Positions 42,622 through 52,833 of a DNA stretch of 64,000 nt are shown in pieces. Under the pieces are notes generated by a model. It was not told where the DNA came from. It searched no databases and saw nothing but the letters and a program-made list of their open reading frames with translations. The stretch is taken from the NCBI GenBank assembly GCA_964482025.1, contig CAYZVN010000002.1, positions 24,828-88,827 on the forward strand, in the 5' to 3' direction. The DNA comes from UBA5868 sp964482025 (GTDB lineage Bacteria > Pseudomonadota > Gammaproteobacteria > Pseudomonadales > Cellvibrionaceae). Position numbers and translations under genes: made by a program. Numbering within the stretch: position 1 is the first letter of the stretch; every line of letters starts with the position of its first letter.

Positions 42622-45057
42622 ATGCCTTTCGATACCGCCCTTAGTGGCATTCGCGCCGCGTCTAATGATTTATCCATAACCGGTAATAATATTGCCAATG
42701 CTTCCACCACTGGGTTTAAAAGCTCGCGCGCGGAATTTGGCGATGTCTACGCAACCTCGGTTTTGGGTGGCGGTAACAACCCTATTGGCAATGGGGTGCG
42801 CTTGCAGTCCGTGTCGCAAAGCTTCACCCAAGGCAGTGTGGCCTTTACCGAAAACGAGTTGGATCTTGCGGTGAACGGCAACGGCTTTTTTGTGGTGCGC
42901 AGCCAAGGCGAACAGTTTTACACGCGTGCCGGTGCTTTTGGTATTGACCGCGAAGGTTTTGTAACCAGCAACACAGGCGCGCGCTTGCAAGGGTTTCCCG
43001 CCGATCAAAACGGGAATGTCACCGGCCTGCAGAACGACTTGCGGATTGAAACCGCAAACCTGGCACCGAGGGCCACCACTTTGGTGGAAACCATGGTGAA
43101 TCTCGATTCTTCAGAAGACGTGTTGCAAAGTGTTGGTACTGCATTTCGTACCGAAGGCAACTCCATTGCAGTGGCGCGTGCCGGGCTGGAAACCAGCACT
43201 ACGACCAACCTGGCATCCGATAGCTTCAGCTTGGTGCCGCCGCTGGATTTTAGTAATAACCAATCGACCAGTTTCCGCGTTGGTTTAACCGGCAGCACCG
43301 GTAATAACGGCGAGGTTAATGTGACGCTCAACACCGTTAACGGCGCGCCGGAAACCATCAGCAACTTTAATGACCTGCGCACGCTCGCAGGCGTGATCAA
43401 TGCTCAGATTTTTCAGCCGACAGCGCCGGCAACGCCTATTGATGTTATCGCCACAGCCGTGGATTTGGGCGGTGGTCAATATCGCTTGGAATTCTCCAGC
43501 CTGCAGTCCGGTGAGCCGTCGCGTATTGACATCACCAACTTAAATCGGGGAGAAATTTTGGGGTTGCCGAATGACGCAGCCTCTATTGCCGGTATTCCAG
43601 CAGTTGGCAATGGTTATCCGCAACAGTCTATCGATATAGTCGATCCGAAAGGTAACGTGGTCACTTATACCTCGGCTGCAGGTGCATCGGCGGCGACTAT
43701 AGGCGCGGAAATGAATGCGCTAACAGGTGTTTCCGCTACGGCCACTACCAACATGCGCCTGTTGTTCGATGAATATCGAAACGACAGCGGTGAGATGGAG
43801 GTGACGCTGAACGGCGTTACTTTGGCGGGCAATAATCTGGAGAGTTTAGGTCGATCGATTAACGCCTTATCAAGCTCCACCCTGCCGGGTATTACGGCGG
43901 AATTGGATGCGGCTACCGGGGATTTGGTGGTCTCCTCATCCGTCGGTGACAACCTGCGCGTTAGCATCGATGGTGCATCGGGCGATACGCTGGGCGTGGT
44001 GGGTAATAGCAATGCTCTGCCAGAAGTTCTCGAAGTCGGTCTGAATGATCCTACGTCAACCAATACTCCGGCAAACGGCAACGCGGTGGTGATTGGTGGA
44101 ACTTTGGATATTATCTTGGCGGAAGGTTATAGCGCACGAAATGCCGCTCCGCCATCCATTGGGTTGTTTGGCTCGCTCACCCCTGCCGCGTTCACTGAAG
44201 TTGTGTTGAATGAATTTGATCCGGCGGACAAAGCCACTTACAACCATGCCACTTCGATGAAAATTTATGACAGTCTTGGCAATGAGCACGTGTTGACACA
44301 ATACTTCGTGCGCCAGGAATACGACCCGAATGATCCAGCCACACAGCCTAATCATTGGTTGATGTATGTTTTGATTGACGGCCGCGACGTGGGTGATCCC
44401 GATACCACCTTGCCGCCCCCGGAAAACACAGTGCCGACCCGCGCCGCCTATAACCTGCGATTTAACGAAGACGGTTCATTAAATCGGGCTTTCTCCGACC
44501 AGGTGTTGATTTCTAACTGGACGCCGAGAGATGCCAATGGTGAATTAAACGGTGCACTGGGGCCACAAAATAAACTTTCTGGCGCGACGGTTAATGTTCC
44601 CAATCCGCCTACCAGCTCTAACTTTGTTGTCGATTTAGCCGGAACGACTCAGTTTGGCAGCAGCTTCTCCGTGGATGATGTCGATCAAAACGGCTATACC
44701 ACTGGGCGCTTGTCGGGCTTAAATATTGATAAAGGCGGAATTATTTTTGCCCGCTTCACCAACGGTGAATCGCAAGTGCTCGGCCAGGTGGTATTGGCGG
44801 ACTTTGCCAATAACCAAGGCCTGCAACCCGTGGGGGATTCCATGTGGGCGGAGAATTACGAATCGGGGCCGCCGAATATTGGTTCACCCGGTACCGCCGC
44901 TTTGGGTGTGATTCAAGCCGGCGCCTTGGAGGAGTCCAATGTGGATTTATCTGAGGAGTTGGTGCGCCTAATTATCGCCCAGCGCAATTTCCAAGCCAGT
45001 GCCAAAACCATTGAGACCGCCAACCAAGTGACGCAGACGGTTATTAACCTGCGTTAA
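42622..45057 (+). CDS. flgE: Flagellar hook protein FlgE, enlarged
   Basis: An 811-residue hook subunit, about twice the enterobacterial length (~400). The N-terminus (MPFDTALSGIRAASNDLSITGNNIANASTTGFKSSRAEFGDVYATSVLGG) and C-terminus (LEESNVDLSEELVRLIIAQRNFQASAKTIETANQVTQTVINLR) form the conserved D0/D1 core. The extra ~400 residues lie in the middle, as Thr/Asn/Gly-rich exposed domains containing Val-rich beta-strand repeats. The hook-like frame is unbroken. It ends the sigma54 unit and is followed by a strong terminator. Confidence 0.94.
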   Translation: MPFDTALSGIRAASNDLSITGNNIANASTTGFKSSRAEFGDVYATSVLGGGNNPIGNGVRLQSVSQSFTQGSVAFTENELDLAVNGNGFFVVRSQGEQFYTRAGAFGIDREGFVTSNTGARLQGFPADQNGNVTGLQNDLRIETANLAPRATTLVETMVNLDSSEDVLQSVGTAFRTEGNSIAVARAGLETSTTTNLASDSFSLVPPLDFSNNQSTSFRVGLTGSTGNNGEVNVTLNTVNGAPETISNFNDLRTLAGVINAQIFQPTAPATPIDVIATAVDLGGGQYRLEFSSLQSGEPSRIDITNLNRGEILGLPNDAASIAGIPAVGNGYPQQSIDIVDPKGNVVTYTSAAGASAATIGAEMNALTGVSATATTNMRLLFDEYRNDSGEMEVTLNGVTLAGNNLESLGRSINALSSSTLPGITAELDAATGDLVVSSSVGDNLRVSIDGASGDTLGVVGNSNALPEVLEVGLNDPTSTNTPANGNAVVIGGTLDIILAEGYSARNAAPPSIGLFGSLTPAAFTEVVLNEFDPADKATYNHATSMKIYDSLGNEHVLTQYFVRQEYDPNDPATQPNHWLMYVLIDGRDVGDPDTTLPPPENTVPTRAAYNLRFNEDGSLNRAFSDQVLISNWTPRDANGELNGALGPQNKLSGATVNVPNPPTSSNFVVDLAGTTQFGSSFSVDDVDQNGYTTGRLSGLNIDKGGIIFARFTNGESQVLGQVVLADFANNQGLQPVGDSMWAENYESGPPNIGSPGTAALGVIQAGALEESNVDLSEELVRLIIAQRNFQASAKTIETANQVTQTVINLR

Positions 45058-45085
45058 TATTTTCTAATCTCACTGTTTATTTCCT

Positions 45086-45117
45086 TTTGGCCATCCCTTT
45101 AAAGAGGGATGGCCAAA
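45086..45117 (+). terminator. Terminator after flgE
   Basis: TTTGGCCATCCCT-TTAAAG-AGGGATGGCCAAA, a perfect 13-bp stem, followed by CTTTTCTTT. It ends the flgB-flgE unit. Confidence 0.88.
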
Positions 45118-45176
45118 CTTTTCTTTCGCCTGCTCTTTTTTCTCCTCTTGCTAGATCAAGCACGTAGCGAACGACA

Positions 45177-45193
45177 CTGGCACTGCCTTTGCA
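45177..45193 (+). promoter_or_regulatory. Sigma54 promoter of the flgF unit
   Basis: CTGGCACTGCCTTTGCA is near-perfect to the -24/-12 consensus. It lies 60 bp before the flgF ATG and after the flgE terminator. Confidence 0.9.
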
Positions 45194-45253
45194 ATACACC
45201 TGTTAAGACCCGATCCCGTCACGTTTTTTTGACGTTATTTTTACAGGTGTAAG

Positions 45254-46003
45254 ATGGATAAAGCGCTCTATATCGCTATGACTGGTGCCAAGCACAATAT
45301 GTTGGCGCAAACCCAGCACGCGAATAATCTTGCCAACGTTAATACTCAAGCCTTTAAAGCCGATTTCGCCCAGGCGCGCGCTATGCCTGTGTATTACGGC
45401 GAGGGGCTGCCGACGCGAGCCTACGCGCTGACAGAGCGACCTGCCACCGATTTCACGTTTGGTAGTCTCCAGGAAACCGGTCGCGATCTGGATGTCGCCA
45501 TCGATGGTGAAGGATTTATTGCGGTACAGGACTCGACTGGAAATGAGGCTTATACCCGCTCGGGCGCTCTCTATACCGATAGCGTGGGAATATTGCGCAC
45601 CGGCAATGGCTTGCCGGTAATCGGCAATGCGGGGCCGATCGCGATTCCTCCGGCGGAAAAGATCGAAATTGGTATCGACGGCAGCGTAACGGTTGTGCCT
45701 TTAGGACAGGGGCCGGAAGCACCGGTAGTGGTTGACCGTATTCGCCTGGTCAACCCCGGGGCTGCGCCAATGACAAAAGATGAAGACGGTTTATTTCGCC
45801 CGTTAGATATTCAGGATGTTCTCCCGCCCGATGGCAATGTCCACCTTGTTTCTGGATTTCTCGAAAGCAGCAACGTCAACGCGATTCATGAGTTGACCAG
45901 TATGCTGGCCTTAGCGCGACAGTATGAGTTGCAAGTAAAAGTGATGAGTTCCGCCAAAGAAATGTCGGAGTCGTCTGCGCGCCTATTGCAAATGAACGCG
46001 TAA
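45254..46003 (+). CDS. flgF: Flagellar proximal rod protein FlgF
   Basis: A 249-residue rod protein of normal length. N-terminal MDKALYIAMTGAKHNMLAQTQHANNLANVNTQAFKADFAQARAM, middle GRDLDVAIDGEGFIAVQ, C-terminal GFLESSNVNAIHELTSMLALARQYELQVKVMSSA. ACAGGTG upstream. First gene after its own sigma54 promoter. Confidence 0.95.
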   Translation: MDKALYIAMTGAKHNMLAQTQHANNLANVNTQAFKADFAQARAMPVYYGEGLPTRAYALTERPATDFTFGSLQETGRDLDVAIDGEGFIAVQDSTGNEAYTRSGALYTDSVGILRTGNGLPVIGNAGPIAIPPAEKIEIGIDGSVTVVPLGQGPEAPVVVDRIRLVNPGAAPMTKDEDGLFRPLDIQDVLPPDGNVHLVSGFLESSNVNAIHELTSMLALARQYELQVKVMSSAKEMSESSARLLQMNA

Positions 46004-46062
46004 TGCTTGTCCATTGGGTACCAGCCATTTGGCTATTTTGAATTTTATTGCTCGAGGTTGTT

Positions 46063-46848
46063 ATGCACGCAGCACTTTATGTAAGTAAAACCGGATTGTC
46101 CGCCCAGGACACTCAGCTCACTACAGTTGCCAATAATTTGGCGAACGTCGGCACTGTCGGCTTTAAGCGCGACCGCGCCGTGTTTGAAGATTTGCTGTAT
46201 CAAATTCAGCGTCAACCGGGCGCACAGTCCACCGAGGAAACGCAGTTGCCGTCCGGTTTGCAGTTGGGAACGGGCGTGCGGGTGGTCGGTACGCAAAAAC
46301 AATTTACCGAAGGCAGTTTGCAAGTGACCGACAATGCTTTGGACGTCGCCATCGACGGTCGTGGTTTTTTGCAGATTCTGCAGCCCGACGGCACCCTCGC
46401 GTACACCCGCAACGGCCAATTGCACTTAAATGCTGAGGGCCAAATGGTGAGCGCCAATGGCCTTTTGCTGCAGCCGGTTATCACCATTCCCGAAGATGCC
46501 CAGACGATTACCATTGGTACAGATGGCACCGTCAGTGTTGTAGTTCCCGGCAACGCTCAGCCCCAAGAGTTGGGTAACATCCAGCTGGCGGACTTTGTGA
46601 ATCCCGGTGGTTTGCAGGCCGCGGGCGGCAATTTATTTCTCGAGACCGCTTCTAGCGGTAACCCCATATTGGGCGTTGCTGGCCAAGATGGATTAGGTGA
46701 ACTGCAGCAGGGAAGTTTGGAAAACTCCAACGTGGATATAGTGGAAGAGATGGTGAATATGATCACCACTCAGCGCGCTTATGAAATGAACTCTAAAGTG
46801 GTGTCCACAGCCGATCAGATGTTGCAGTTTGTGACGCAGAATCTTTAA
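46063..46848 (+). CDS. flgG: Flagellar distal rod protein FlgG
   Basis: A 261-residue distal rod subunit: ALYVSKTGLSAQDTQLTTVANNLANVGTVGFKRDRAVFEDLLYQ, the FlgG-specific insert region LPSGLQLGTGVRVVGTQKQFTEGSLQ, and the end LENSNVDIVEEMVNMITTQRAYEMNSKVVSTADQMLQFVTQNL. The ATG at 46063 matches the family start. Normal length. Confidence 0.96.
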   Translation: MHAALYVSKTGLSAQDTQLTTVANNLANVGTVGFKRDRAVFEDLLYQIQRQPGAQSTEETQLPSGLQLGTGVRVVGTQKQFTEGSLQVTDNALDVAIDGRGFLQILQPDGTLAYTRNGQLHLNAEGQMVSANGLLLQPVITIPEDAQTITIGTDGTVSVVVPGNAQPQELGNIQLADFVNPGGLQAAGGNLFLETASSGNPILGVAGQDGLGELQQGSLENSNVDIVEEMVNMITTQRAYEMNSKVVSTADQMLQFVTQNL

Positions 46849-46862
46849 GGCGTGGTAGAGCT

Positions 46863-47552
46863 ATGACACTTCAGCGGATTTTTTGGATTGTTTCTATAGC
46901 GGTTCTGATGAGCGGCTGCGTCGTGAGCGCGCCAGTGCGGCCGGACGATCCTTATTACGCACCGGTTCTGGCGCCAACCTCGGCAACAGCTCAACAAACC
47001 AATGGCTCTCTCTACCAAGCCAATACCAGTCGGGATTTATTTTCCGATAACAAAGCCGGCAGGGTAGGGGACATTTTAACCGTGGTCCTCGAAGAAAGAA
47101 CGGTATCGCGCAAATCCAGCAATGTGGACGTTAATAAAAGCTCAGAAGTTTCGATTCCCGGCGGTGCCAATGCGACGGTATTAGGCAATCCGGTCGGCTT
47201 TAAAGGCTTAAGTTTGGGCACTAATTTATCGGCAGATCGCGAATTTAATGGCGAGGCGGATGCGGCGCAGAGCAATAATTTAATCGGCGATGTGACCGTG
47301 TCGGTGGTTGATGTTTGGCCGAACGGCACCTTAGTCATTCGCGGGGAAAAATGGCTGACCTTGAATCGCGGAGATGAATATATTCGCGTCAGTGGTTTGG
47401 TTCGTCCCGACGATGTGCGCTCGGACAATACTGTGCTCTCGACCAAAGTCGCCAATGCGCGCATTAGCTATGCCGGTACTGGTGCTCTGGCCGATTCGCA
47501 GACAATGGGTTGGCTAAGCCGATTTTTCAACAGTGGTTATTGGCCGTTCTAG
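46863..47552 (+). CDS. flgH: Flagellar L-ring lipoprotein FlgH
   Basis: A 229-residue outer-membrane ring protein. The signal ends in the lipobox LMSGC (Cys ~19). Core motifs are LFSDNKAGRVGDILTVVLEERTVSRKSS, NNLIGDVTVSVVDVWPNGTLVIRGEKWLTLNRGDEYIRVSGLVRPDDV and GTGALADSQTMGWLSRFF. Normal size; a few bases separate it from flgI. Confidence 0.96.
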   Translation: MTLQRIFWIVSIAVLMSGCVVSAPVRPDDPYYAPVLAPTSATAQQTNGSLYQANTSRDLFSDNKAGRVGDILTVVLEERTVSRKSSNVDVNKSSEVSIPGGANATVLGNPVGFKGLSLGTNLSADREFNGEADAAQSNNLIGDVTVSVVDVWPNGTLVIRGEKWLTLNRGDEYIRVSGLVRPDDVRSDNTVLSTKVANARISYAGTGALADSQTMGWLSRFFNSGYWPF

Positions 47553-47574
47553 GCCAATGTTTGAGGTAATCAAG

Positions 47575-48681
47575 ATGCTAAAGCACTTGGGCTATCTGGT
47601 ATTGATCGTAGTGGTCGCTTGGCAGAACCCGGCATCCGCCGCGCGGCTTAAAGATATTGCCGCGGTGGAAGGCGTACGCAGCAACCAATTAATAGGCTAT
47701 GGCTTAGTGGTGGGGCTCGATGGTAGTGGTGACCAGACCAACCAAGCTCCTTTTACGACTCAGTCGTTTGCCGCCATGCTCAAACAATTTGGTATCACAA
47801 TTCCGGAGGGCGTGCGCTTCCAGTTAAAAAACGTTGCGGCGGTGGCCATTCATGCCGAAATTCCTGCATTCGCCAAGCCGGGTCAAACCATTGATATTAC
47901 AGTGTCGTCCATCGCCAATGCGAAAAGCTTGCGCGGCGGCAGTTTATTGATGACGCCACTGCGCGGTGTCGATGGGCAAGTGTATGCACTGGCGCAAGGC
48001 AATTTAATTGTCGGTGGTTTTGGCGCCGAAGGTCGCGATGGCTCACGGGTTACGGTGAATGTTCCCAGCGTCGGTCGCATCCCCAACGGTGCCTTGGTGG
48101 AGCGTTCGGTACCCACCAGCTTTGGCAACAATGGCCGCATTGTTTTTAATCTGCACACGGCCGATTTCACCACCGCCAAGCGGGTTGCAAAAAGCATTAA
48201 TCATTTATTAGGACCGGATGTCGCCGCCGCGATGGACGCAGTTTCCATCTCTGTTCAGGCGCCGCAAAATCCTGCCCATCGCGTAGATTTTTTGTCACTA
48301 CTGGAAAATATCGAAGTAGAGCCCGGTGAGGTGGCAGCCAAAGTGGTGATCAATTCGCGCACCGGGACCATAGTCGTCGGGCAGCATGTACGAGTCGAAC
48401 CGGTTGCCATTACTCACGGCTCGCTGACGGTGACGGTGAGTGAAAATGTCCAAGTAAGCCAGCCCAACGCCTTGGCGCAGGGGCAAACGGCGATTGTGCC
48501 CAACAGCCAGGTGCAAGTGAGCGAAGAGACCTCACCCATGTTCAAATTTAATCCTGGGCCTACGCTGGATGAAATTGTGCGGGCCGTCAATGAAGTGGGG
48601 GCAGCGCCGGGTGACTTAATGGCCATTCTTGAGGCGCTGCGCCAGTCCGGTGCCTTAAAAGCCGAAATTATGGTGATCTGA
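47575..48681 (+). CDS. flgI: Flagellar P-ring protein FlgI
   Basis: A ~368-residue periplasmic ring protein with a signal peptide ending ASAA. RLKDIAAVEGVRSNQLIGYGLVVGLDGSGDQ, TPLRGVDGQVYALAQGNLIVGG and TSPMFKFNPGPTLDEIVRAVNEVGAAPGDLMAILEALRQSGALKAEIMVI are canonical. GAGGTAA before the ATG at 47575 favours this start over 47557 or 47533. Assembled with the help of FlgA. The stop overlaps the flgJ start by one base. Confidence 0.96.
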   Translation: MLKHLGYLVLIVVVAWQNPASAARLKDIAAVEGVRSNQLIGYGLVVGLDGSGDQTNQAPFTTQSFAAMLKQFGITIPEGVRFQLKNVAAVAIHAEIPAFAKPGQTIDITVSSIANAKSLRGGSLLMTPLRGVDGQVYALAQGNLIVGGFGAEGRDGSRVTVNVPSVGRIPNGALVERSVPTSFGNNGRIVFNLHTADFTTAKRVAKSINHLLGPDVAAAMDAVSISVQAPQNPAHRVDFLSLLENIEVEPGEVAAKVVINSRTGTIVVGQHVRVEPVAITHGSLTVTVSENVQVSQPNALAQGQTAIVPNSQVQVSEETSPMFKFNPGPTLDEIVRAVNEVGAAPGDLMAILEALRQSGALKAEIMVI

Positions 48682-49646
48682 TGGACTTGCACGCCTCCCG
48701 ATCCGCTCTGCCAACAACGGATGTTTATACCGATGTGCAGGGCTTGCAAAGCCTGAAAGCAGAGCGCGATCAGGATGTGGCGCTGAAAAAAATTGCTCAG
48801 CAATTTGAGTCGCTGTTTCTTCACGAAATGCTGAAAACCATGCGCAAAGCCAATGAGATGTTTGAAGAAGGCAGCTTATTTAATGGCAAGGACACGCAAT
48901 TTTTCCGCGATATGTATGATCAGCAACTGTCCCTGAGTCTTGCCCAAAAAGGCACCGGACTGGCAAACGTCATCTACGAGCAATTGAGTCGACAGTATGT
49001 GCAGGGTGCCGAGCCAGATGCCAATAGCGTGGTGAAGGATTTACCCGTACCGCCACGGACATCATCGGTCGCGGATAAACGCTCCTTCGCGCCCGAGGCA
49101 GTGGAGATTCCCGGCGATAAGTCGGTGGAGTCCAGCAAGCCGGCTGCCGATCAAGGGTCTTTTGCCAACGCGCGCGAATTTGTTGAGACGGTGTTGCCTC
49201 ATGCTCGGGCAGCGGCAAAAGCGCTCGGGCTCAATCCGCTCCTAATCACCGCACAGGCCGCGCTGGAAACGGGCTGGGGAAAATACGTCATTCGCGATTC
49301 GTCGGGCGCCAGCACAAACAACCTCTTTAATATCAAAGCGGATCGCGCATGGCAGGGCGAGAAGGCCGAGGTGAGCACCCTGGAATATCGTGGCGGCGTC
49401 CCGGTGCGCGAACAAGCGCAGTTCCGCCAATACGGTGATATTGCCGAGAGTTTTGCAGATTATGTAGGGTTTCTTAAGAGTAACCCGCGTTATCAAGACG
49501 CTTTGGCCGTCGCCAGCAGCGACCGTGATTTCGCTTTCGGCCTGCAAAATGCAGGCTATGCGACAGACCCCGCTTACGCCGACAAAATTTTATCAATTGT
49601 CCAGCGGTTGCGCGCCGATGATTCCCTTGTCGACGCGTCCTTTTGA
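48681..49646 (+). CDS. flgJ: Rod assembly protein and peptidoglycan hydrolase FlgJ
   Basis: A 321-residue two-domain protein. The N-terminal rod-capping domain (residues ~30-110) has VALKKIAQQFESLFLHEMLKTMRKANEMFEEGSLFNGKDTQFFRDMYDQQLS. A variable linker follows. The C-terminal glucosaminidase domain (residues ~170-315) has LLITAQAALETGWGKY (catalytic Glu), NNLFNIKADRAWQGEKAEVSTLEY and QFRQYGDIAESFADYVGFLKSNPRY. It opens the cell wall for the rod. Confidence 0.95.
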   Translation: MDLHASRSALPTTDVYTDVQGLQSLKAERDQDVALKKIAQQFESLFLHEMLKTMRKANEMFEEGSLFNGKDTQFFRDMYDQQLSLSLAQKGTGLANVIYEQLSRQYVQGAEPDANSVVKDLPVPPRTSSVADKRSFAPEAVEIPGDKSVESSKPAADQGSFANAREFVETVLPHARAAAKALGLNPLLITAQAALETGWGKYVIRDSSGASTNNLFNIKADRAWQGEKAEVSTLEYRGGVPVREQAQFRQYGDIAESFADYVGFLKSNPRYQDALAVASSDRDFAFGLQNAGYATDPAYADKILSIVQRLRADDSLVDASF

Positions 49647-49660
49647 TTAGGTAGTTATCC

Positions 49661-52600
49661 ATGGCCAATGATTTATTGGGTGTCAGTCTCACCGGTTTAA
49701 AAGTCAGTCAAACGGCTTTGCGCACGGTGGGTCATAACATTGCTAACGCGGGCACTGACGGTTATAGCCGTCAGCGCATTGATGCGACCACGAACCCGGC
49801 CATGCTGCGCCATGGCAATTACGTTGGCAGCGGGGCGCACGTCAACAGCGTGGAGCGTATCGTCAACGATTTTGTCACCTCGCAAATGCGCAGTGACGGA
49901 ACCTTATTTAACGACCTGGATGCTTACTTCGAACAAATTCGCCAGTTGGATAACCTGCTGTCTCACGAATCCACGGGCTTAAGTGCCAGCTTGAATAAAT
50001 TTTTTTCGTCCATGCAAAATGGCGCGGACGATCCCACATCAATGTCTGCGCGGCAGCTGATTATTAGCGAGGCCAATAATCTGGCAGACCGGTTCAACAC
50101 TTTGCATCAGAGTTTGCAGAATATTGGCAAAGGCACCGAAAGCGGTATGGCGGTGGCGGTCAACCATATCAATACCCTTGCCGATAATATTGCCCGCTTG
50201 AATGTGCAGATTACCCACGCCATGGGTTCGGGGGGCGGCGCCGCTCCCAATGATTTGTTGGACCAGCGAGATCTTGCACTACAAGAATTATCGAGCTTGG
50301 TATCGGTACAGGTTTTTGATCAAGGCAACGGTCAACTGAACGTCAATATCGGCAATGGGCAGAGTTTGGTTTTAGGTGGTAAGGCGAGCAAGCTCGAGTT
50401 AGCCGGCAGTCAAAGCAATCCTGCGACCAAAGCGGTGGTGTTTTTTGATGGCACGCGCCGTTTAGATGTGACAGACGATTTAAAAGGCGGAAGCCTGGGT
50501 GGCTTGGTTCGGTTTCGCGATGAGGCGATGGCCTCGATCTACAACCAACTGGGTCGTATCGCCGTAACCATGGCGGACACTTATAATAAGGCTCATCACC
50601 AAGGTGTCGACTTAGACGGGCAGTTTGGTGGTGACTTCTTCTACGATATTAATGCGGAAGATATCGCTCGCAACCGGGTTATTGGCAACGCCAATAATGC
50701 GAATCCTCCCGATCGCCAATTAGCGCTTTACATCAATGATAGCGCCAGCATTACCAACAGCGACTACGAAGTTACTTTGCAGCAGGGCGGGCTTTATCGC
50801 ATTCAGCGGTTGGACGATGGGACAGAGGTGGCAAGCGGCATACTGGGTAGTCATCTGCCGACACGTGTTTCGTTCGATGGCTTAGAGTTGGAATTTCAGC
50901 GCGGTTCTTTTCAGGGCGGCGATAAATTTTTACTGCAGCCCCTGCGCAATGCCAGCGCCGATTTTTCGGCTTCGGTCGGCTCGCCGCGAGATATCGCTTT
51001 CTCCAGCCCACTGTTAACCGACGCCGATTTGGGTAATCGCGGTACGGGCACCATCAGTGCCGGAGAAATTCTCTCGCTCAAGGATGCCAGCGGTAATCCT
51101 TTGCCGCTTTTTGCCGAGGCTGGCGTTATGTCGCCGCCGCTGGTGGTGGTTTTTAACACACCTTATTCCTACGACATCATGGATAACAGCGACCCCGGTA
51201 ACCCGGTGCATCTGAATCCGCCCATTCGCGACCAGCGCTATGTTCCAGGAGTGGCGCAGAACTTATTTCCGCAAAATATTGGTGGCACCTTGGTGACCAC
51301 TAACGGTCATTTGCTTGGATTGCCGGAAGGGCGCTTGCCGGTGACTCAAGCTGCACTGCAGCCCGGCGGGCAAGAGCCGGATTTTAGCAATACGGATTTT
51401 AGCGGCGCGCCATTTTCTTTTGATATTTCGGTCGCCGGAACACCCAACAGTGCGCGCGATGGCAATTTCACTGTTGTGGTCGATGGCGACGGCATCACCG
51501 ATAACCAGAGTTTGCTGACCCATCTGAACGCCAAGCTTGCCGGTACAGACGTGTCGGCTTATATCGCCGATGATGGCAGTTTGGCCTTTCGCCTGCGTAC
51601 ACCCGGTTACGGCAATCTCAGTTTAGCGAACTTTTCGGGCAATACCGCTGGCGCCGAAACCTTGTTGGGAATCGATTCGGGATTGTCCTATACCACTGTG
51701 GCAAACGAAGATGGTGTGGCGGGTGTTGGCGGCTTAGGTAATGGCTATCCGGCGGAAATGATCACCATAACTCGACCCTCGACTGAGCCGGGCGGCAAGC
51801 CCATTAGTACTAATCTTTACACTACGCAAAACGCCTCGGCTAAAACACTGGCCAGCCAACTGAATAGCCAAGCGGGTGTAGAGGCCAACGCATTTAATTA
51901 TTTGGAAATATCCGACCTCCAGGTTACTCGCAGCGCACCTTTGCAAATTCAGCTCAATGGTGAGGACTTGCTGGAATATTCACTGGAAGCGACCACAGGT
52001 CTACCAATACTGAGCACGGCAGTGCCCAATCCTGTCGATGAACCGGATGCTTTTTACGACTATGTCGCCGCGCGCATTAATGGCAATGCCAACTTACAGA
52101 AAATTGGCGTATATGCGGTTGCGGGTGAAAATGCTTTAACCGGTGCGCGGGAATTGCGCGTGTTTGGTAGCGAAGGTGACGACTTTAATCTGGCCTTTAC
52201 CGCTGGCGCGGGGCAGAGCATTAACATCAGCGATGGTGAGCGCAGCCCGGTCGCATTGAGCGGTGCGGGCAACGGCGTGAGCTCGCAGATTGTTGTGGGC
52301 GGCCGATTGGATGTCAGTTTGAATGACGGAATTCAGATCGGCACGCTCCCGCCGGACAGTATGATTTTTGGCGACACCCGTGCCGGGGGATTTGCTCTGC
52401 CCAATTACCTGGGTATTCAGGCCACTATTAGCGGTACGCCGCAGGCGGGTGATCGCTTCACTTTGGACATTAATCACGACGGTGGGCTGGATAACCGCAA
52501 TGCCTTGAATATGGTAAACCTGCAGCAACGAAAAACCGCAGGGGGTGCGGGCGTTACCGTCGGTCAAATGTACGGGGCCTTGGTGGAAAGTGTGGGTATC

Positions 52601-52801
52601 GACACCAGCTCAACCAAAATGAACCGTCAAGCAGCGGAACGTGTTTTGCAACAAACAACCGAATTGCGCAACTCTATTTCGGGCGTCAATTTGGATGAAG
52701 AGGCTGCCGACCTGATCCGGTTTGAGCAATTATTTTCAGCCAATGCTCAGGTTATTTCGGTAGCAAGAGATATTTTTGATCGTCTGATCAGTGCGTTTTA
52801 A
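49661..52801 (+). CDS. flgK: Flagellar hook-associated protein 1 FlgK, very large
   Basis: A 1046-residue hook-filament junction protein, nearly double the enterobacterial 547. The N-terminus (DLLGVSLTGLKVSQTALRTVGHNIANAGTDGYSRQRI) and C-terminus (GVNLDEEAADLIRFEQLFSANAQVISVARDIFDRLISAF) are conserved. The helical D1 region extends to ~residue 330. The centre holds ~500 extra residues of Gly/Asn/Asp-rich domains with repeated turns such as GNGYPAEMITI. No frame break. Client of FlgN. Confidence 0.94.
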   Translation: MANDLLGVSLTGLKVSQTALRTVGHNIANAGTDGYSRQRIDATTNPAMLRHGNYVGSGAHVNSVERIVNDFVTSQMRSDGTLFNDLDAYFEQIRQLDNLLSHESTGLSASLNKFFSSMQNGADDPTSMSARQLIISEANNLADRFNTLHQSLQNIGKGTESGMAVAVNHINTLADNIARLNVQITHAMGSGGGAAPNDLLDQRDLALQELSSLVSVQVFDQGNGQLNVNIGNGQSLVLGGKASKLELAGSQSNPATKAVVFFDGTRRLDVTDDLKGGSLGGLVRFRDEAMASIYNQLGRIAVTMADTYNKAHHQGVDLDGQFGGDFFYDINAEDIARNRVIGNANNANPPDRQLALYINDSASITNSDYEVTLQQGGLYRIQRLDDGTEVASGILGSHLPTRVSFDGLELEFQRGSFQGGDKFLLQPLRNASADFSASVGSPRDIAFSSPLLTDADLGNRGTGTISAGEILSLKDASGNPLPLFAEAGVMSPPLVVVFNTPYSYDIMDNSDPGNPVHLNPPIRDQRYVPGVAQNLFPQNIGGTLVTTNGHLLGLPEGRLPVTQAALQPGGQEPDFSNTDFSGAPFSFDISVAGTPNSARDGNFTVVVDGDGITDNQSLLTHLNAKLAGTDVSAYIADDGSLAFRLRTPGYGNLSLANFSGNTAGAETLLGIDSGLSYTTVANEDGVAGVGGLGNGYPAEMITITRPSTEPGGKPISTNLYTTQNASAKTLASQLNSQAGVEANAFNYLEISDLQVTRSAPLQIQLNGEDLLEYSLEATTGLPILSTAVPNPVDEPDAFYDYVAARINGNANLQKIGVYAVAGENALTGARELRVFGSEGDDFNLAFTAGAGQSINISDGERSPVALSGAGNGVSSQIVVGGRLDVSLNDGIQIGTLPPDSMIFGDTRAGGFALPNYLGIQATISGTPQAGDRFTLDINHDGGLDNRNALNMVNLQQRKTAGGAGVTVGQMYGALVESVGIDTSSTKMNRQAAERVLQQTTELRNSISGVNLDEEAADLIRFEQLFSANAQVISVARDIFDRLISAF

Positions 52802-52833
52802 CTCGCATTGACGAGCAGTCGTTAGGTAATCCT

